Shown here one piece after another: positions 35,306 to 37,981 of a stretch of 37,981 nucleotides of DNA. A program made the position numbers and the translations under genes. Every line of letters starts with the position of its first letter. Position 1 is the first letter of the stretch. The DNA comes from Chitinophaga terrae (ex Kim and Jung 2007) (GTDB taxonomy: Bacteria; Bacteroidota; Bacteroidia; Chitinophagales; Chitinophagaceae): contig NZ_FNRL01000036.1 in assembly GCF_900107795.1 (NCBI RefSeq), positions 1 to 37,981 on the forward strand, in the 5' to 3' direction. The notes beneath the pieces are model-generated. The model saw only the letters and a program-made list of their open reading frames with translations. It made no database searches and had not been told where the DNA came from.

Positions 35306-36805
35306 TTATTGTTGTACGTAGGCCATTAGTTCGTCAGCCAGTTTCCTGTCGTTACTCAAACGTGGCACTTTATTCTGTCCTCCCAATTTACCGATCGCCT
35401 TCATATACTCGATAAAACCCTGCTTGCGGATCGCTCTTATTTTCAGTGGCTGTAAGATATTCCCGCTCAACAGGTCGTCGTAATAGATGTTTTTCTTCCG
35501 AAGGTTCTCATTTACTTTGCTTGAAAATGCGGCCAGGTCGGCAGGCGGATTTTCAAACTCAACGAACCATTCGTGATATGGTAATTCTCCTGAGGTTTGT
35601 ACTTTAGGCGCTACAGTAAATTCAGTGATCTGCACATTCTCTTCTGCCGCGGCTTTCATCAGGCTGTATTCCACTTCTTCCCCTATCACATGCTCTCCGA
35701 AAGCAGAAATAAAATGTTTGGTACGACCTGTCACCAACAACTTATATGGATTAGTGGAAACAAACTTAACGGTATCGCCAAGGTTATAACCCCATAAACC
35801 CGCATTGTTATTGATGATCATGGCGTAATTTACGCCTGTTTGTACATCTTTGAGCGATAAACGGGTAGGATTTTCGTTAAATATCTCGTTAGCCGGGATA
35901 AACTCGTAAAAAATACCTGAATTGGTATTTAATAATAATCCTTCTTCCTCCTGGGAGTTCTGGAAAGCAAAAAAGCCTTCAGAAGCCGGGAAAGTCTCGA
36001 TCGTATGGATAGGTTCCCCGATGGAGGCCATCAGTTTGGCCCTGTAGGGCTCGAAATTCACCCCTCCATACACCAACACATCAAAATTTTTAAATATTTC
36101 TTTGATACGTTTGCCGTTTGTACGTTCGATCAGGCGATCGAAATACATCTGCACCCAAGGCGGAATACCGCTGATCAGGGTCATATCCTGGTTAATGGTT
36201 TCCTCTACGATCTTGTCCAGCTTGGTTTCCCAGTCGTCGATACAATTTGTTTCGTAAGAAGGGAGCTGGTTGGTACGTAAGTACCTGGGAACGTGATGGT
36301 TAACAATCCCGCTTAAGCGGCCGGTTGGTATGCCGCCCACTCTTTCCAGTTCAGGAGAGCCGGACAGGAAGATCATTTTCCCGTCGGCAAACGCGGTATT
36401 GCCGGTTTCGCCCATGTAATTCAATAATGCATTACGGGCAGTATCAATATGATTATTGACAGAATCTTTAGAAATTGGAATGTATTTAACACCGCTGGTC
36501 GTGCCCGATGTTTTGGCGAAGTAGATCGGTTGACCTTTCCACAGTACATTTTGTTTTCCTTCTTTGATCCTCTGTATGTAGGGTTTAAACTGCTCGTAAT
36601 CCCTCAATGGCACAGCCTGCTTAAACTCGTCATAGGATTGTACAGCGTTAAATTTATGTTCGGTTCCAAATTCAGTCTTTCTGCCTGTCTTAACTAATTC
36701 CTGCAGGATTGCTTCCTGATCTTCCACCGCCTTTACCATCTCCTTCTTTATCTTATTATATACGATAGAAGCAAATGGTTTGGCCAGCAGTGATTTAAAC
36801 TTCAT
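35306..36805 (-). CDS. GH3-family acyl-adenylate-forming enzyme
   Basis: This 499-residue protein resembles the bacterial branch of the GH3 (auxin-responsive) family: YFAKTSGTTSGVKYIPIS near 93-110 is the ATP/phosphate loop, followed by FLSGSPELERVGGIPTG, VLVYGGVNFEPYRAK, ETFPASEGFFAFQ and TGRTKHFISAFGEHVIGEEV. GH3 enzymes activate a carboxylic acid as an adenylate and join it to an amino acid; the substrate of Bacteroidota members is unknown. The gene is on the minus strand, upstream of dxr but separated from it by a terminator hairpin, and is divergent from rplU. Full length and intact. Confidence 0.85.
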   Translation of the reverse strand: MKFKSLLAKPFASIVYNKIKKEMVKAVEDQEAILQELVKTGRKTEFGTEHKFNAVQSYDEFKQAVPLRDYEQFKPYIQRIKEGKQNVLWKGQPIYFAKTSGTTSGVKYIPISKDSVNNHIDTARNALLNYMGETGNTAFADGKMIFLSGSPELERVGGIPTGRLSGIVNHHVPRYLRTNQLPSYETNCIDDWETKLDKIVEETINQDMTLISGIPPWVQMYFDRLIERTNGKRIKEIFKNFDVLVYGGVNFEPYRAKLMASIGEPIHTIETFPASEGFFAFQNSQEEEGLLLNTNSGIFYEFIPANEIFNENPTRLSLKDVQTGVNYAMIINNNAGLWGYNLGDTVKFVSTNPYKLLVTGRTKHFISAFGEHVIGEEVEYSLMKAAAEENVQITEFTVAPKVQTSGELPYHEWFVEFENPPADLAAFSSKVNENLRKKNIYYDDLLSGNILQPLKIRAIRKQGFIEYMKAIGKLGGQNKVPRLSNDRKLADELMAYVQQ

Positions 36806-37205
36806 GCCTGTTGTTTTATGTTTGAAGACTAAAGATTAGGAATATTTTTGGATTTTTTTGTAGTCTGTATGTCTTTCTTCTCCACAGTACTGCGCCTACT
36901 TTTTTATCACAAAAATATTTCCGGTTCCTCCATTGTTGCGTAAACGACAAATGTAGGTAAAATAGCAATGGGTTGCGCAGCAGCAGGCGGTTTTATGAGG
37001 AAAGGATAAAGGGGGAAAATATTATAATAATTAATGGAATATTTGTTAAATTAATTTAAAATTCAGGAAAGTATGTATCTTTGAAAAGATTAAGTTTTGG
37101 TCGTTTTCTTCCATCGTTTTACACATTGTGGATTAAAAAAACCGAAAAACTTTGTCTATTATAAAACAAAAGGTTACTTTTGCGGAAATTATATTTTGGA
37201 TAATT
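36806..37205. other. Divergent intergenic region between the GH3-family gene and rplU
   Basis: 400 AT-rich bases holding the promoters of both genes. A minus-strand TATTTTTG (36917-36910) is a full -7 match and may serve the GH3-family gene. On the plus strand TATCTTTG (37076-37083) is a full -7 match without a clear -33 element and may be a second rplU promoter. No small gene or strong hairpin is seen. Confidence 0.4.
37151..37182 (+). promoter_or_regulatory. rplU promoter
   Basis: TTTG (37151-37154) and TACTTTTG (37175-37182) match both the -33 and -7 elements of Bacteroidota promoters with a 20-base spacer. Transcription should start near 37188, about 18 bases before the rplU ATG. Confidence 0.65.
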
Positions 37206-37508
37206 ATGTTTGCAGTTGTAAAAATCGCAGGTCAGCAATTTAAAGTACAAAAAGACCAGGAAATTTTTGTACAACAGTTACAGGGTAATATTGGAGATAA
37301 AGTTGAATTCTCTGATGTACTGTTAACTGACAATGCTGGTACCCTGTCCGTAGGCACTGATGTAAAATCAGTAGTAAAGGCAGAGATCTTGGCTCATGTT
37401 CAGGGCGACAAGGTAATCGCTTTCAAAATGAAGAGAAGAAAAGGCTTCAGAAAGAAAATCGGTCACCGCACCCACTTTACAAGAATCAAAATCAATGAAA
37501 TAGCTTAA
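37206..37508 (+). CDS. rplU: Ribosomal protein bL21
   Basis: This 100-residue protein starts MFAVVKIAGQQFKVQKDQEI and ends with the basic block KMKRRKGFRKKIGHRTHFTR typical of bL21, a 50S subunit protein that binds 23S rRNA. The reading frame is open upstream to 37152, but the ATG at 37206 gives the family's usual start and length and lies just downstream of the promoter. It is followed after 56 bases by rpmA, the usual pairing. Confidence 0.96.
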   Translation: MFAVVKIAGQQFKVQKDQEIFVQQLQGNIGDKVEFSDVLLTDNAGTLSVGTDVKSVVKAEILAHVQGDKVIAFKMKRRKGFRKKIGHRTHFTRIKINEIA

Positions 37509-37564
37509 TTCATTTTAAGCTTTATTTTTTTATCTAAGACAATATTTATTAAAGTTATTATACA

Positions 37565-37843
37565 ATGGCACATAAAAAAGGTGAAGGTAGCGTAAAGAAC
37601 GGCCGCGACTCTCAAAGCAAAAGGCTTGGAGTAAAAATCTTTGGTGGTCAGCCTGCTATTTCTGGTAACATCATCGTTCGCCAGAGAGGTACAGTTTATC
37701 ATCCCGGTCAAAATGTAGGTATTGGTAAAGATTTTACCATTTTCGCAGTTGCGGACGGTGTAGTTGAATTCAGAAAAGGTCGCGAAAACAAGACTTACGT
37801 TTCTGTTAAAGCATTTGACACCACTGCTCAGGCGGAAGCCTAA
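37565..37843 (+). CDS. rpmA: Ribosomal protein bL27
   Basis: This 92-residue protein starts MAHKKGEGSVKNGRDSQSKR and contains LGVKIFGGQPAISGNIIVRQ and RGTVYHPGQNVGIGKDFTIF, all characteristic of bL27. Its N-terminus reaches the peptidyl transferase centre. The N-terminal extension that some Firmicutes cleave is absent. It is co-transcribed with rplU. Confidence 0.97.
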   Translation: MAHKKGEGSVKNGRDSQSKRLGVKIFGGQPAISGNIIVRQRGTVYHPGQNVGIGKDFTIFAVADGVVEFRKGRENKTYVSVKAFDTTAQAEA

Positions 37844-37907
37844 TCAGTGTTAGCCATAAAGTTTTTTTTAATACCCAATTTTTTTACTAACCCAAATTCA
37901 AAAAACA

Positions 37908-37981
37908 ATGGCAACAATTAAAAAAGCAGCTGCTAAGAAAGCTGCACCAAAAAAAGCTGCTGCTAAGAAAGCTGCTCCTAA
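37908..37981 (+). CDS. Start of a Lys/Ala-rich histone H1-like protein (runs off the window)
   Basis: From the ATG at 37908 the visible 24 codons read MATIKKAAAKKAAPKKAAAK and continue with the same Lys-Ala-Ala-Pro pattern. Such tracts are typical of bacterial histone H1-like (HC1/HupA tail-like) DNA-binding proteins. The gene follows rpmA by 64 bases on the same strand. The rest lies outside the window, so length and any globular domain are unknown. Confidence 0.65.
   Translation, partial: MATIKKAAAKKAAPKKAAAKKAAP

Noticed and set aside
1..37981. CRISPR array or tRNA genes
   Set aside because: No regularly spaced direct repeats and no tRNA cloverleaf were seen other than the tRNA-like part of tmRNA.

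Overview
The window looks like part of a Bacteroidota chromosome, probably close to Chitinophagaceae. The signs are TTTG/TAnnTTTG-type promoters, LytTR-type signalling, RteC and YWFCY-type mobilisation proteins, a GH3-family protein, and the block rplU-rpmA / GH3 / dxr / rseP / ssrA. The genus is inference only.

Left part (1-13.4 kb). An IS3-type orfA fragment runs off the left edge. Next is a locus resembling the Bacillus subtilis SDP killing-factor system: a stand-alone LytTR protein (477-824), then on the minus strand an SdpB-like membrane protein, an SdpA-like protein and an SdpC-like toxin precursor, with a divergent single-domain SdpI-like immunity protein (3568-3900). The first toxin precursor is split by an in-frame TAG, after which the frame stays open for 69 codons including a hydrophobic stretch. 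Further along lie an O-antigen-ligase-like TPR membrane protein, a secreted alpha/beta hydrolase, a second intact SdpC-like precursor (7029-7658) and a divergent transglutaminase-like lipoprotein. Then comes an imuA-imuB cassette behind a perfect palindrome, with its third gene (dnaE2/imuC) cut off after the PHP region at 13447.

Middle (13.4-28.3 kb). This is accessory DNA dominated by a minus-strand mobilisation module: primase, two unknown proteins, MobC-like protein, HUH relaxase, VirD4/TraG-like coupling protein, an unknown helical protein and an RteC-like regulator. No type IV secretion channel genes are present, so it would be mobilised in trans. To its right, a LytTR response regulator is followed by a sensor kinase that has lost its catalytic domain and abuts the C-terminal remnant of a large unrelated protein near 26.81 kb.

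Right part (28.3-38 kb). Two related serine recombinases lie in tandem with an XRE regulator between them. The second runs into the 3' end of the tmRNA gene ssrA, and its last 16 codons are tmRNA sequence. This marks the right attachment site of an integrated element whose left end is not recognisable in the window. Beyond ssrA is ordinary chromosome: rseP, dxr, a GH3-family gene, rplU, rpmA and the start of a Lys/Ala-rich histone H1-like gene.

The most notable system is the Bacteroidota SDP-like toxin locus with one maturation pair, two precursors and a minimal immunity protein.
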